Source: Anisodus tanguticus (lineage: Eukaryota; Streptophyta; Magnoliopsida; Solanales; Solanaceae). Taken from it: DNA of 64,000 nucleotides. The notes beneath the pieces were generated by a model. It worked only from the letters and a program-made list of their open reading frames with translations, was not told the origin of the DNA and searched no databases. This document shows positions 11,951 to 24,262 of this stretch, in pieces. Numbering within the stretch: position 1 is the stretch's first letter; each line of letters starts with the position of its first letter. The stretch spans positions 16,487,001 through 16,551,000 of the forward strand of contig CM067544.1 in assembly GCA_034509755.1 (NCBI GenBank). The letters are read 5' to 3'. The position numbers were made by a program, and so were the translations under genes.

Positions 11951-12483
11951 AAACTATTATGAATGTACATGTGCTGTTGGGTGGGCCGAATACGATCAAG
12001 AAGTTTGAGAACGAATTGTAAAAATGACTTGGGCTGGACCACAGTGTTCTAAGCAGCATGTTTATTTCTTGAACTTTTGATATAAAGGGCATGAAGACAC
12101 TACTCTGGACCATTTGCACAAATGACCTTTTCCTGAGGCCACACTTTAATCCCCCCTTCCCAGGTTAGATCAATAAATTTGTTGGCAAACAAGGAAAAGC
12201 ATGCAGTTACTTTTTAAAGACAAGATTTGTTTCACTGAGTTAATGGGGACAAAATATAAGAATGATCTTAGAAAAACCATACAGTGGAGATAATCTCATT
12301 ACTTTTTGGATCGACTAACTATGGGTCGGGATAGACAAATCTTAGGCCCAACAACACAAATTGGATAGCTATTTTAAAACCTTTTAGGTGGTTTCAAAGA
12401 ATGGGCTTTGACATGATACTCAAGAGTCAAGAGCTGTCTAACACCCTCTTTTTAGCAAATTGAACTTTCTAATTTGAAATATA

Positions 12484-12765
12484 AGACCATATGTCCCAAT
12501 TTATGTGATATAGTTTGACTGGGCGCAGAGTTTAAGAAACCAACAAAGACTTTTGAATGTTGTGGTCTAAAATAAGTCAAAGATATTTGTGTAGTTATAA
12601 ATCATCTCGTTAAGCGTAAAATGTAAAGTAAGACAAGGCTTTTCCCTATTCCCTATCAAAAGCACCTTTTAAAGTTAAATTGATGTCAAATAAAGAAATG
12701 TGTCATTCTTTTTTGGACTGACTAAAAAAAATATGTCATATAAATTGAGACAGAGGAAGTAGCTC
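12484..12765. mobile_element. Stowaway-like MITE, left end eroded
   Basis: The left part TGTCCCAATTTATGTGATAT and the right part ATGTCATATAAATTGAGACA then GAGGAAGTA are imperfect inverted repeats of the common 'cccaatttatgtga' plant MITE class. No gene lies inside. Ends are approximate. Confidence 0.6.
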
Positions 12766-13221
12766 ACTATTAGGAGTCTTTTAGGTTCAAAAGACTCCTA
12801 ATAGAGCGATTTCAAAATAAAAAATTGTAGATGATCTATTACACCTAGAAAATGCTAGGTGGAAAGTGACAATTACATTGTATAAAAAATTATTTGAAAC
12901 TTTGGGCAATTTTTTCGCATAATTATCTTCCAAGTTTCTGTTTTATTTTAAATTACATGGTATAAAAAGGTAAATTCCATGTTTCTGCCTCGCTCATTGT
13001 CACCTATGTTGAAGAAAGGTTTGGAACCCTGTAAAGAATAAAGAGGGGCCAAGAATCTTCCTCTCAATAGTATTTTTTGAGGCTCCACTCTCCCCTATCA
13101 ATTGGTGAGTTGGAGAAGAAAGTCTTAGAAAGCTACGACTTTTATAAGTTTCGCGTCTTATTTTTTTTGCGTGTCTACTATTTATTTAGGTACAAAGAGC
13201 CTAAGCGATTCAAGCTATTAA
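12766..13221. other. Non-coding spacer
   Basis: Includes a short inverted pair TTAGGAGTCTTTTAGG...AAAGACTCCTAATAG (12771-12805). Otherwise nothing that I can support. Confidence 0.4.
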
Positions 13222-15028
13222 TGTCACGCCCCAAAACCCACCCTGAACATAACAGGCATCCGATGCTATGAACAACACCGAAAGCACCTTATAAAATAAA
13301 TAAACGTCTAACATCTTTTAATAATCTTTCAGTATTTACTTACAACAAGTCATTTAAGACTAGCTGAAATCATGCTCATAATTATAAAATGAAATCAGCG
13401 GAAGTCTAAAGTGAATAATCAATTAAAAAATGCGGCAACGCCTCAATAATTCACACAAGACTTTCAACCTCTACCCACAAACTGACAACTATCTATGGAG
13501 CTTCTAAGATAAATAAATGAATTGACTAACTTCAGGACGCGGCCTGGAAACTAAAATAAATAAATGAAGATAGTGGGGTGTCCCACGAACAAGCATGTGG
13601 GCTAACCAATGAGTCTGAAAAGCAACAAGTCATCTTACTCCATACGTGTATCACAAACCCGCTCTTCTTCGTTACCTAACATACCATAAAAAACAAAAAT
13701 GGTATGCCTGAATACTGGGTACTCAGTGAGTGTCTCGGGGATAATAGTTGATAGCAAAATTATTCCTCCCGAATAGCTAAGCAAACCCCACCGGGACTAT
13801 TGTCCCTCGATAGCTATCATTCCTCCTGAATAGCTAGGCAAATCACACTGAGGCTATTGGTACTCGATAACTATCCTTCCTCCCGAATAGCTAGGCAAAC
13901 CACACTAGGATCCATAGTAACTACCCTTCCTACCGAATAGCTAGGCCAAACACAGACAATATAAATCATGACAAATTAGCCTAATCGCGATCACAACAAA
14001 GAAGCCGAGTCACTCACTATGGATTATGCTCCTCATCCCGTTAAGAGAGGTACATCAAGTCACTAATAGGTTAAGAAACCATGTTCGAGTCATTAAATGA
14101 GTTTCGAATTCAACAAAACCCGTTCATAGGAAAAAACACATTAAAGACCCAAGCTTTTGAAAATAAGTTTAAATTATCCCTTATAGGGGCAGAACATATT
14201 CAACGATTAAATCTCTATAATTCAGTTTTAATAATTCTTTGATAGGAAAAATCATGAATACATATATATAGTATGATACACCTAAGGTTGCATGAGGACT
14301 TGTCCCTCACGCACATGAAACCTTGTCAAACAAACCATTTATAAAGGTTGGAAAGTATGTCCGAAAATAGACATACCTCAATCCCCGCTAAAACGCTACC
14401 AAATGGATTTTCCGAGATTCAACATTCGCTCTACGATAGATTTAGATGAGAGAGATAAGAACTTTAATTGTTTTTACGAGCTTTCCTTAATTTTTGAAAA
14501 CTAGGTTTTTTCTAAGCCTTAAAAAATTATTCTTGAACCTCGTATGAATCACTCGTAGATTCTAATCGCGTAACATAATCTATAATAGCCTAAAAGTCCT
14601 CAATGAAATTAGAAAAACTGAAGTTCATACCTTTTAGAGGAAGTTCGACATGTCCCTTATTCTCATCTCTTGAGTTTTCAAGAATCTAGAGTTTGGAGAG
14701 ATGAACTAAGATTAATTTGATGTTAGATGATGTAATAATGAAGGGAATTGATCAATAACTTACCGTAAATGTTTTGAGGAAGCCTTAGGGTTGTTTTCTC
14801 TCAAAATACGGCTTATAACGAAGGCTGGAATGTGAAGAATGACATAAAACGTCTAAGGGTCGAATATATAGGCCTGCATATTTTGGACCCTATACCTTGC
14901 TGAGAGAGGTCCATAGAACGACCATATCTCGCTTTGATCTGAGCTCAGCGAGCTCCTAAGTCCATTTTACACTTAGTTAAAATTTTATGTTTTTCGACGA
15001 TACTGACAGTGTCTCTGTAAAATAGGCA
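13222..15028. repeat. LTR-like dispersed repeat beginning TGTCACGCCCC
   Basis: The sequence starts with TGTCACGCCCCAAAACCCAC, a start I associate with long Gypsy-type LTRs and derived repeats in Solanaceae. It contains no frame, and includes a minisatellite at 13763-13955. It appears to continue beyond the LINE at 18201-18480, so the LINE probably inserted into it. I cannot define the far boundary or the strand of the element. Confidence 0.4.
13763..13955. repeat. Four-unit degenerate minisatellite
   Basis: The core TTCCTCCCGAATAGCTAGGC recurs at about 13763, 13820, 13877 and 13927, giving periods of 57, 57 and 50 bp. The units differ by several substitutions. It lies inside the LTR-like repeat. 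Confidence 0.75.
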
Positions 15029-15036
15029 TACAACAA

Positions 15037-15150
15037 CAACATACCTAGTGAAATCCCAAAACATGGGATTTGGGGAGGGTAGAGTGTACACAGACCTTAC
15101 CTATATCTTGGTAGGTAGAACGGTTGTTTCCCAGAGACCCTTGGCTCAAG
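15037..15150 (-). repeat. LINE 3' tail homologous to TS SINE tails
   Basis: The minus strand reads through CTTGAGCCAAGGGTCTC, a GGTAGATAAGGTCTGTGTA-like part, CTCTACCCTCCCCAAATCCC and TAGGTATGTTGTTGTTG. The same order and wording occur in the SINEs at 55711-55834 and 59787-59868. Confidence 0.75.
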
Positions 15151-15600
15151 ACAAAGCATAAATACAAGCAAAGTAAGACAAACAAAGCGACAAAGCCATG
15201 ATAGCGAATTCTGAAAAATAAGCAATAACTAATGCATGTAAATAAGACAAACAAAATACACATAGCAGCATAAATCAAACGACATGGGATTATAAAGAAA
15301 TATTGTGCCTACTAGTATGATATGCTAAGCGGGCTTACAATAATAACACTACAACTACCAGTTTGTAAGCGTAGGTAGGACTACGTTGGATTACCTACTA
15401 CCCTTCTACCCTAATCTGTGTCCTCCATAATTCTCTATCTAAGGTCATGTCCTCAGTGAGTTGCACCTGCACCATATCCCGTCTAATCACCTCTCCCCAA
15501 TACTTATTCGGCCTACCTCTACCCTTATGTACTCGTCCATAGCCAACCTCTCACACCTCTACACTAGGGCATTTGTGTCTCTTTTCTGCACATGTCCGAA

Positions 15601-16740
15601 CTATCTCAACCTCGCTTCCCACATCTTATCCTCCACAGAGGCCACACCCACTCTATCTCGGATATCAATATTTCTAATTCTATCACTCCTTGTATGCCCA
15701 CACATCCATCTTAGCATTCTCATCTCTGCAAGTTTCATCTTTTGGGTGTGCGAAGTCTTGACCGGCCAACACTCCGCCCCATACAACATAGTCGATCTAA
15801 CCACCACCTTATAGAACTTGCCTTTAAGTTTTGGTGGCACATTTTTATCGCACAAGACTCCAGATGTGAGCCTTCATTTTATCCACCTTGCCCCAATACG
15901 ATGTGTGACATTGTCATCAATCTCTCTATTCCCTTGGTTAATAGGCCCAAGGTACTTGAAGCTTTCTTTATTTAGAATGACCTGAGTACCAAGTCTTACA
16001 TCCACGCATGTCTCAAGGTCGCTCCCATTACTGAACTTGCAATTCAAGTATTCTATCTTGGTCCTACTCAGCCTGAACCCTTTAGACTCCTGAGTCTGTC
16101 TCCAAACCTCCCGCTTAGCATTCACTCCGCTGCGAGTATCATCAATGAGGACTATGTCATCTGCGAATAACATACACCATGGCACCTCCCCTTGGATTTG
16201 TCACGTCAGTCCATCCATCACCAATACAAATAGGAATGGGCTAAGAGTTAATCCCTGGTGCAGTCCCAACATCACTGGGAAGTACTCCGAGTCCTCCTAC
16301 TATTTGTACCCTAGTTTTGGCTCCATCATAAAAGTCATTGGTTGCCCTAGTGTATGCCACAAGTACACCTCTAACCTCCAAACATCTCCATAGAACTTCC
16401 CTAGGAACTTTGTCGTATGCCTTCTCGAGGTCGATGAAAACCATATGTAAGTCTCTCTTCCTCTCTCTATACTGCTCCACCAACCTCCTAATAAGATGAA
16501 TGACTTTTGTAGTCGAACGTCCCGGCATGAACCCAAACTGGTTCTCGAAGATAGACACGTCTCTTCTCACCCTCATCTCCACGACGCTTTCCCAAACTTT
16601 CATAGTGTGGCTTAGCAGCTTGATACCTCTATAGTTGTTGCAACTCTGGATATCACCTTTGTTCTTGTACAAAGGAATCATTGTACTCCACATCCATTCT
16701 TCGGGCATTCTCGTTGTCTTAAAAATGATGTTAAACAACT
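15601..16740 (-). pseudogene. LINE reverse transcriptase
   Basis: The first piece (16241-16738) has the RT fingers and palm: IPLYKNKGDIQSCNNYRGI, FGFMPGRSTTKVI, and motif A with FIDLEKAYDKVPREVLW. After a frameshift, motif C appears as MLFADDIVLIDDT (16130-16185) with both Asp residues intact. The end matches the RTE C-terminal region (VVRSTMLYGAECW). At least two frame changes and several stops lie between the pieces. Target-primed reverse transcription is the family function. Confidence 0.88.
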
Positions 16741-17467
16741 ACGTCAACCACTTCAAATCTGCCATGTCTGCGCTCTTCCAAAATTCAAATGGATCTAATC
16801 AGGCCCGGTCGCTCGTCCCCTGCGCATCCTGTGAATAGCACCCTGACCCTCCTTAACCTTGATGCTTACACAATACCTAAAATCTTGGTACCTACAGATT
16901 GCTCCAGATTTCTCAGCACAATGTCTCTATCTTCTTTTTCGTTCAAAAGTTTATAGAAGTAAGATTGTCACCTCCGCCTAATATGTGTATCCTCCACCAG
17001 TACTTTGTAGTCCTCGTCCTTGATGCACCTCACGTGATCCAAGTTCTGGGCCCTCTTCTCCATCACCTTGGCTAGTCTGTAAAACTTCTTATCCCCGTAT
17101 TTTTCCTCTATTTTCACATACAGACGTTTAAAAGCCACCGTTTTCGCTGCCGTAACCAATATATTTGCCTCCTTCCTCGCCATCTTATACAATTATATAT
17201 TCGTCTATTTCTCTACCTCATCCTTGATTTCTACCAATTTCGCATACGTCATTTTTTCGCTTTTACCTTTTCTTGAACTTTACCATTCCACCACCAGTCC
17301 TCTCGATGCCCACCACGACTACCTTAAGCCCCCTTAGCCATAAACCTCTTCCCCGTCTCCTTTGCACTAGCCATGGTCAAACTCCCTCATTTGATTGTTA
17401 ACATGTCATCCACAACCCTCTTCTTCTTCTCCATCTTGATTTCCAAATTCATCACCGAAAGCTTATG

Positions 17468-18163
17468 TCATGTTGTAAAGTACTCTCTCGGAATAACATT
17501 GCGGTCTTTACAAAGATCATTATCAACCTTCCTAAGGAGCAAAAATTCTATGTGAGTCTTAGCCACCGAACTATGGAAAGTCAACAGATGCTCCTCCTTC
17601 TTCAGGAACCTCAAATTGGCTATCACCATCCCAGAAGCACTAGCAAACTCTAAAAGCGAGATGCCTCCCCCGTTCCTATCCCCGAGGCCAAAACCTCCAT
17701 ACACATCGTCATAACCCCCCGGAAGTACTATGATATGTCCATTGAAATCTCCTCCTACAAATAACTTCTCAGTGGGTGATATACCTCCCAACACTTTGTC
17801 CAAATCATCCCAAAAACGCCTCTTCTCCTCCTCGTTCAAGCCCGCTTAGGGCACATATTCACTAATAATGTTCATAGTGAATCCTCCAACTACCAACTTA
17901 ATCGTCATCATCCTATCATTGACCCTCCTAACCTCTACCACTTGATCTCTTAGCTCGTTGTCTACCAAAATGCCTACCCTATTCCCATACTTCGACCTAC
18001 CCGAGAACCATAACTTATACTCGTCTACATCCTTAGCCTTAGGTCCTACCCATTTGGTCTCCTGGACACAGGCTATATTAATCATCATTTTCTTAAGAAT
18101 CTTAACTAGCTCTATGGACTTTCCCGTTAAAGTCTCAATGTTCCAAGACCCTATACTCAGCAC
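17468..18163 (-). pseudogene. LINE endonuclease domain
   Basis: The frame begins MLSIGSWNIETLTG and contains CVQETKWVG (catalytic Glu) and FVGGDFNGHI (Asp-Asn pair) of the exonuclease-endonuclease-phosphatase fold. The family role is nicking target DNA to prime reverse transcription. One in-frame TAA (about 17843-17845), after SEYVP, splits an otherwise continuous frame of about 230 codons. Just below 17468 the frame breaks up before the linker. Confidence 0.85.
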
Positions 18164-18200
18164 TCCTAGAAAAGAGCTCTGTTTGAGTTCTTTAATATAT

Positions 18201-18480
18201 GGTTGGAAAGGTATTTAAAGGACCTATAACTTTCATGTTTTGAGATTTCTCAGATTCCCAACGTACCTACCCGAAAATGGAGCATAAGTGAGAACTACCT
18301 CAGACTTAGATGGAAACTTTTACGAACTCTCTTATTTGGTTTGACTTCAAAATGACTATCTATCACCCGAATTCATCCCGAATTGATTCACATAACTAAA
18401 ATTACATATCAACACTCATATAATTCATTCACAAATAACCCAAATTTATGAAATATTATAAATATATTCCGAGCATGCTC
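18201..18480. repeat. Probable continuation of the repeat interrupted by the LINE
   Basis: Non-coding sequence with the same general character as 14600-15028. I infer, without proof, that it is the other side of the LINE insertion. Confidence 0.3.
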
Positions 18481-18589
18481 TCCTACAAGGACACTGAAGT
18501 CGTCTTGGGGTCAAAAATAAGTTTTGGAGGGTAGGGGAGGGGTAAAAATGACTACATAGACGTTTGGGGATTAATTGGACCGTTGAGAG

Positions 18590-18815
18590 CTTGTTCTGCA
18601 TGCGAAATGTATGGGGTTCGAACCCTGACGTCTCAGTTTGCTGGATCAAGACGGACTGGGTCAGCCCGACAGGGACCGGGATTGACCGGTCTGGGTCCAA
18701 TCAGGCTTCACCCGCGGGCCCGTCTCATCCCATTACCCTACCTCCCTATCCTAAGCCCCCCACTGAGCCGGGTCCGGGATGGACCGGGCCGACCCGGCCC
18801 TATTGACACCCTTAG
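18590..18815. mobile_element. GC-rich hAT-like terminal fragment
   Basis: A sharply GC-rich island (repeated CCGGG, CGGGCC, GACCGG) ends in CTATTGACACCCTTAG, the inverse of the TAGGGGTGTCAAT ends of many plant hAT elements. No matching second end was found. Open frames here are by-products of base composition. Confidence 0.4.
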
Positions 18816-20937
18816 TGGTACCTATGTATATACAAAAGAGAAATAAATAAAATAATATTATACTTACTTTTTGATATCTCCCAAAATTGTTACACATTGA
18901 TCACGCTTGAAGATGTGATTCGGAATTTTGTCCATCCTTCATTGCAATTGCAAATTCTAAGTTAGTAAATTGTTCAATCAAAACAAACTTCAACAATTTC
19001 AAAATTGAATGGCAGCAATCTTACCTGAGTTTCAATCAGAATCAGAGTTAATATTAAATTGTTAGCCTTGTTTATATAGACCCCACAACAGTTAGACGTT
19101 GTTAATAAAAGATTTGATACAAAATAAACTTTAACCTTTAATTAATTATAAGGCTAATTTTGAAAAGAAAAAAAATCTCCCTCTAATTTCAATACAAATG
19201 ACTTTTTTTTTAAAATGATGTTTTTGACTTGCGGGAACGGGTGACGCAATTCCAGAGGCAATCCGGTGAGTACCAGAGAAAAAAAGATAATTTTTAAAGT
19301 TCTTAAGTTGAAGAAATGGAAAGGGTTGATCAAAATCAATATACATGGTTAACTAAATTATTTTTAGAGTTTCGACAGTTCGATTAGGTCCAAAACGTGA
19401 TGTATCACTTGGTTGGACGGTTGAGACGAATTCCAAGGGGCTCTAATGTGTTTTGGACTCTTGGTTGAGAAACTAGTTAAAGTAATGAATTAGAGTTGAT
19501 CAAGGTCAACATTGGGTCAAGGAAACCCCGGATCAGTGTTTTGAGTGCGCTAAACAGATTAATTGCGTGTTTTATGACTGAAATTCATATTTCGTTTGTG
19601 TCTGGAGGGTTTCGGATGAGTTTCGAGTGTTGAGTCGAAGTTTGGGAAACACTAGAAAAATATGGTGTCTGGTGACTGGTTTCCTCTTATGTGATCGCGA
19701 GGGGCATATCAGATGCGTGAAGGGTCGGGGTTGGGTTCGTGAGAGGTCCTACATGTGGACAGTTCATATTTCCCTCCAAAAAAGAGTTGGGACATTTAAT
19801 TTCATAACTTGAGCTAGAGACTTCGGCTTTTGGAGATTTGTGAACGGATTTTTGAGTTTCGTTACGGGGATAAGAATGTAACTTCACTTTTACTAATTAA
19901 TCATGTAATCTCACGAATTTTAGCCTTGTAAATCATGATTTTGGTTGGGAAAGGATCATTTGCACTGGTTTTTAAAAATGTGAATGTCTCATGAATCAAG
20001 TGTCTGAACCAGGTCCATGAAAGTGTTTCATCTCAGAGTCCAAATCTGCAGAATACACTGGAGGAACAAGTCTATAAAAGTGTTCTATCACAAAAAACAA
20101 TGGGGAAAAAGGTGTGTGATTCAGAGGGTCCAGATGCAGACAGGTGCCTGAATCAGGTCTAAGAATATGTTTCAGCTTAGAGTCCTAGTGCGAGTAGGAT
20201 TTGAATGAGTCAGGTACATGAACCCGGTCCAAGAACATATTCCAATTGAGAGTCCTACCGTGAGTAGAATTTGTGATTTATGGTAAAGACTTGGCGGACA
20301 AGTTACAGGATTTCTTGCCATAATTATCAAGATTCTTCAGACTTCTACAAGGACTGTGGGGCCGGGATTGGGGGATTTTGGGAGGAAACATCCCATCCCA
20401 CTCCGCGACCGGATGAGACAGGTCGGGAGATTTTTTTAATTTATTATTCAAAAATTAAATATCTAAATATTTAACTTTATGTACTAAAAACTCTTAATAA
20501 CTTATTACTTAATATTAATATTGTTTTATAATTTATAACTTTAATCATTTAAGATTTATAAGTTTTAATCAAGTAAATCAAGTTTATAAGAAATATAAAA
20601 GAATTTTAGGTAAATTTCGTAGTTGTTTCTTTGAATAAATAGGTTTGGATTCATGATTTTCTTTTAATAAATGAGTTTAACTAAGGTGTAAGTTCACTAG
20701 CCAATTAGAGATAAATAAAATTTTGATCTATAAATTATTTGAAATTATTTATAAAAATCAATATATTGTATATATAATTATAAAAAATTGTATATGAAAT
20801 TATCGGTTTGGTTCGTTTTTTCTTCTATTTTGTTTTAATAAAACCAAACCAAATAAAATGTTATCGGTTTTTAAAAGTGTAAAACAAAACCAAACCCTAT
20901 TGAGACCGGATATACAAAAATCTTATTCTAGTCTAAT
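18816..20937. other. Non-coding DNA, probably decayed repeats
   Basis: Several phrases (19420-19530, 19800-19920, and the repeated 'ggtccaagaacat...gagtccta' wording at 20010-20270) look like old LTR or satellite-like sequence. No frame or RNA gene can be supported. Confidence 0.4.
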
Positions 20938-21107
20938 TGTTAAAGTTTAGTTTAGTTATGATACACTTGTAGTTATGGTAAATATAGAATTTGTAGTTCT
21001 ATTAGAATCTTACCTCTATATAAGGTCATTATGATGAATACAAAGCAGAATGAATTCTCTCATTATTCTTGTCTTTCTAAATTCTCGTCACTGTCTTGAT
21101 TTTAACA
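20938..21107 (+). repeat. 5' LTR of Copia-4 (170 bp)
   Basis: Starts TGTTAAAG and ends TTTTAACA, a clean inverted terminus. It is followed by TCG then TATCAGAGTC, close to the Met-tRNA-type priming site. Confidence 0.7.
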
Positions 21108-21153
21108 TCGTATCAGAGTCACATTAAAAAAAAGAACACAAAAAACCTAAAAC

Positions 21154-22670
21154 AATGGCAGACGACGATAAAAAAACTGGTGATGCCAGTAAAGGAATCG
21201 CCGGTAAAGAAAACACAACTCAAAGAAAAACAATCTCTCCATATACATTACGTCGAATGATAACCATGAAATTGTGGTGACACAAGTCCAATCGAAGAGA
21301 GAAAATTATGAAGAATGGACTAGATCCATAAGGACAGCCCTAAGAGCAAGATAGAAGTTCAGCTTTGTCGACGGTACAATCAAGAAACCGAACGAAGAGT
21401 AGCCGGACTTGAAAGATTGGTGGACTATAAACTCATTGTTGGTATCGTGGATTCGCAACATCATAGAACCGACGCTTCGCTCAATGATTACACATAAAAA
21501 AAGTGGAAGAATTATGGACGAGTATCCGAGAGCGGTTCGCCGTTATTAACGACCCTCAGATGCAACAACTAAAGGCGGAACTCGCGAAGTGCAAACAAAA
21601 GGGAAGGACCATAGTGGATTACTATGGAAAACTCACTAAGCAGTGGGAGGAATTGACGAATTACGAACATATCCCAACTTGTATATGCGGAAACTGCACG
21701 TGCAATCTAGGAACGGTCCTAGAAGCCAAAAAAGAAAAAGTGCATCTTTTCCTCATGGGATTGGATGAGAGAACATATGGAATGGTGAGGTCAAACTTAC
21801 TGGCCTAGGAACCGTTTTCATCATTGAACAAGGTCTATTCGAAGTTGATGCAAGAAGAGCGTGTGGGAGGAACCACACGAAAAACAGAGGACCGAAGGGA
21901 AATCATGTCTTCTGCCACACAAGGAAGAAACCCTTACCGTGATCGAGTTGAAGGGAAAAACGATGGTGCATTATGCACACATTGCAAGAGATCCGGACAC
22001 GTTGCGGATAAATATTTTTACTAATTGGTTATCTGGAAAATAAAAAGGAGTAAAAAAAACCATAGGAAGAGGACGACGATAGCAACAACAGCAGAGGAGT
22101 GGACAAGGATCCGAAGCGGAGACAGGAGCAGTGAACACATGTTGCGCAAGACTTCACAATTTGAGGGATGAGATCCGGAAGACTGTGATTCACATGTTGA
22201 ATTCTCGGAGAATAAACCCGAATGAGAAGATGGATAGTAAGATCAAAAACTCATCTTGGATCATAGACTCCTGAACTATCAATCATGTGACAGGTAATCC
22301 AGAGAAACTAAGCAATACGCGAGATATTTCTAAGTGTCTAATTGGTCTTCGGGACGAAAGTAGCTCGATGGCTACAAAAGAAGGAACAAACAGGCTGAAT
22401 GACAAGATATGATTGAAGAATGTCCTTTATGTTTCGGATTTGACATGCAATTTAATTTCTGTATTACAACTAGTTAATTACTTAGATTGTGATGTGACAT
22501 TTAATAAAATTATGTGTGCTATACTGGACTCCACCACGAGGAAGCTAATTGGAAAGGGTGAGCGTCGAGGTGGACTTTACTATTTTAGGAATGTGCCTAT
22601 TTATGAAGACCACTTGTCTCACATTAATGGTGACACTATTTTTTTATTTTTTTTTGTGAAAACAAAAGTG
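21154..22670 (+). pseudogene. Copia-4 gag and pre-integrase relic
   Basis: Begins MADDDKKTGDASKG and then needs frame changes. A clear 101-codon piece at 21503-21808 reads LWTSIRERFAVINDPQMQQL and MGLDERTYGMVRSN, a Copia gag capsid-like region. A zinc-knuckle-like CTHCKRSGHVADKYFY is at about 21970-22020, with Tyr where the last Cys is expected. The stretch 22413-22640 carries LKNVLYVSDLTCNLIS and GLYYFRN, the end of protease and start of pre-integrase. Confidence 0.8.
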
Positions 22671-22690
22671 ACTATTTATTAGAATAACCA

Positions 22691-23145
22691 GATAAATGTG
22701 TATGTAAGATTTTAAAACTACTTAAAAATACACCACGAGTTGAAAAAAAAAAAAGAGATATAAAAAAAAAAAAAGGTCATAGTCTAAAGTTGAAAGAACT
22801 TCAGCTAACGAAGAATAAATTGAACAATTGTTTTAAAATAAGTTGAACAATAAATTCAAAATAAGTGGAATAACATACGACAAAATATATTAGTCCTCTT
22901 TTACAATTTGTGTCTTAATTAGTTTAATTTCTAGTCTGTTTTGAAATCTAGTAAGTTACTAACTTCAACATACACGATATATTTTAGATATATCACAAGG
23001 TTCGATGAATAATTAACATATATCATAAAATCATAAAGTCTTTTTTGAAAAAAACATAATCGTTCACAACCAAATTCTGAGAATTCTTTTTTAAAATTCC
23101 CCGAGGAATCGGAGTAGATTTTTTATTCTAATGTAGGGTATTAGA
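22691..23145. other. AT-rich non-coding DNA with A-runs
   Basis: Two A12-type runs at 22743-22775 follow the truncated Copia end. No gene seen. Confidence 0.4.
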
Positions 23146-23148
23146 TAG

Positions 23149-23392
23149 TGGCACCGCTTGGGCAGCTCAATTGGTTATCAAGGGGGATATTTGGAAAATG
23201 GCCAAGGATCGAATCCCGTCAGCGGCAGTGTGGGGGTTACTTCTTGAAATAAAGGAGGGCCCCTTGTGCGCAGCGTGGTATTGGTCTAACCTTTGAAATC
23301 AATTGAGTCACCATAATTTACCTCATTCACAGACCTGTCGAACCGGGGTGTAGGGGGCTCCTGGGGTGGGAGTTCCACTTTTTTTTTTATGG
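23149..23392 (+). mobile_element. tRNA-derived SINE (SolS-like)
   Basis: A pol III A-box-like GGCAGCTCAATTGGTTATCA is followed about 40 bp on by a B-box-like GGATCGAATCCCGTC, then a non-tRNA body ending in T-rich sequence. It is not a functional tRNA because the stems do not close. Family assignment is tentative. Confidence 0.65.
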
Positions 23393-24109
23393 AAAATGAA
23401 TTATCAACGTAGAGGTAAAGAAAAGGGCTCTAGCTGTCTAGTAGAGTCGTGGAAACATTAATTTTTAGGAAACTGCCCAATTATATTATGTGTCCTAGAG
23501 GTTGTTCCAATAATCGAAGCACGTTATTTACTACTACGTATTATGTCGAAACTACAAATTTCTACATCTTATGTCGGTCTTTTCTGTACTACCATTATTT
23601 GAAATTTTAAGAGGTTTTGCGTTCTAAAGGTATGAGAAAAATATTACAATTAACATATATTTTCATGTTACCGTCAAAGGATGTGGACATCGGATGGACT
23701 ACTCTTTACTTAACTAAAGGTCGGTTGGAATTGAAAGAATCAGGGCGTCATGCGAAAGCTAATAATTACAAACATTGAACATTGATAAATTATACAACAA
23801 AAAACTATACTAAAAAGCATAATATTCTATATGGTTTGATCAATTGATCTGCATATCAAAAAACTAATTAAAAATATAAAAACTATTGAGGGAAAAATCT
23901 CCCCCTAGACAAAACTCTCTAATGACTACATTATGGATGTTATTATGTTTTAGTTGTGGGAAAGAGATTTTCAATTTATAGATGTCCAAAAAATTTTCTC
24001 CAAGAAAAGGAATAATCAAATATGGAAGAGAATTTTTTTCTTTCGGAAAAAATAAAAGCATTTATGGTAATACTTTGATTTTTCGTTAAGAGAAAAGTAA
24101 AACTCAAAT
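23393..24109. other. AT-rich non-coding DNA
   Basis: No reading frame, RNA gene or element boundary that I can support. Confidence 0.4.
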
Positions 24110-24262
24110 TAGGTAAGAAAATCAGGGCAAAAATTCTAACCAGGTCCCGAGTTCGAGATCTAGATATGAATTTTTTTTTGATAGAAAGCACTTTCCTTGA
24201 ATGGGCCATATGCGACACAAGTTTAGATTAATCGGACTCCAATACAGATATCTAGATGAAAA
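24110..24262 (+). mobile_element. Partial SINE, same family as 45299-45470
   Basis: Contains GAGTTCGAGATCTAGATATG, AGAAAGCACTTTCCTTGAAT and GGGCCATATGCGACAC, matching the order GGTTTGAGG...GAACGCTTTGCCCGAATGGG...CTACGCGGCACAC at 45299. The A-box end is worn. Confidence 0.6.

Larger units (their letters stand above)
15029..18200 (-). mobile_element. RTE-type LINE (non-LTR retrotransposon)
   Basis: On the minus strand an apurinic endonuclease domain (17468-18163) precedes a reverse transcriptase (15600-16740), and the 3' end carries a short GTT-type tail (ACAACAACAACA on the plus strand, 15029-15040). About 3.2 kb, close to a full RTE element. The C-terminal text (MLYGAECWPVKTSHTQKMK, MRMLRWMCGHTRSD) is typical of plant RTE ORFs. 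Frames are broken in the linker and at the RT C-terminus, so it is inactive. Target duplications could not be defined. Confidence 0.85.
20938..22690 (+). mobile_element. Decayed Ty1/Copia 5' fragment (Copia-4)
   Basis: A short LTR (20938-21107), a degenerate primer-binding site (TCGTATCAGAGTCAC) and a gag region with many stops. The element breaks off near 22650-22690 in the gag-pre-integrase region, so integrase, RT, RNase H and the 3' LTR are missing. Confidence 0.75.

Noticed and set aside
13763..13955. CRISPR-like regular repeats
   Set aside because: Units are degenerate, contiguous without unique spacers, and the DNA is plant nuclear.
18564..18806. Plus-strand frames of 80-87 codons
   Set aside because: Proline- and Gly-rich products of a GC-rich transposon end, without homology or conserved motif.
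23149..23222. Possible tRNA gene
   Set aside because: A and B boxes are present, but acceptor, anticodon and D stems do not pair and a SINE body follows.
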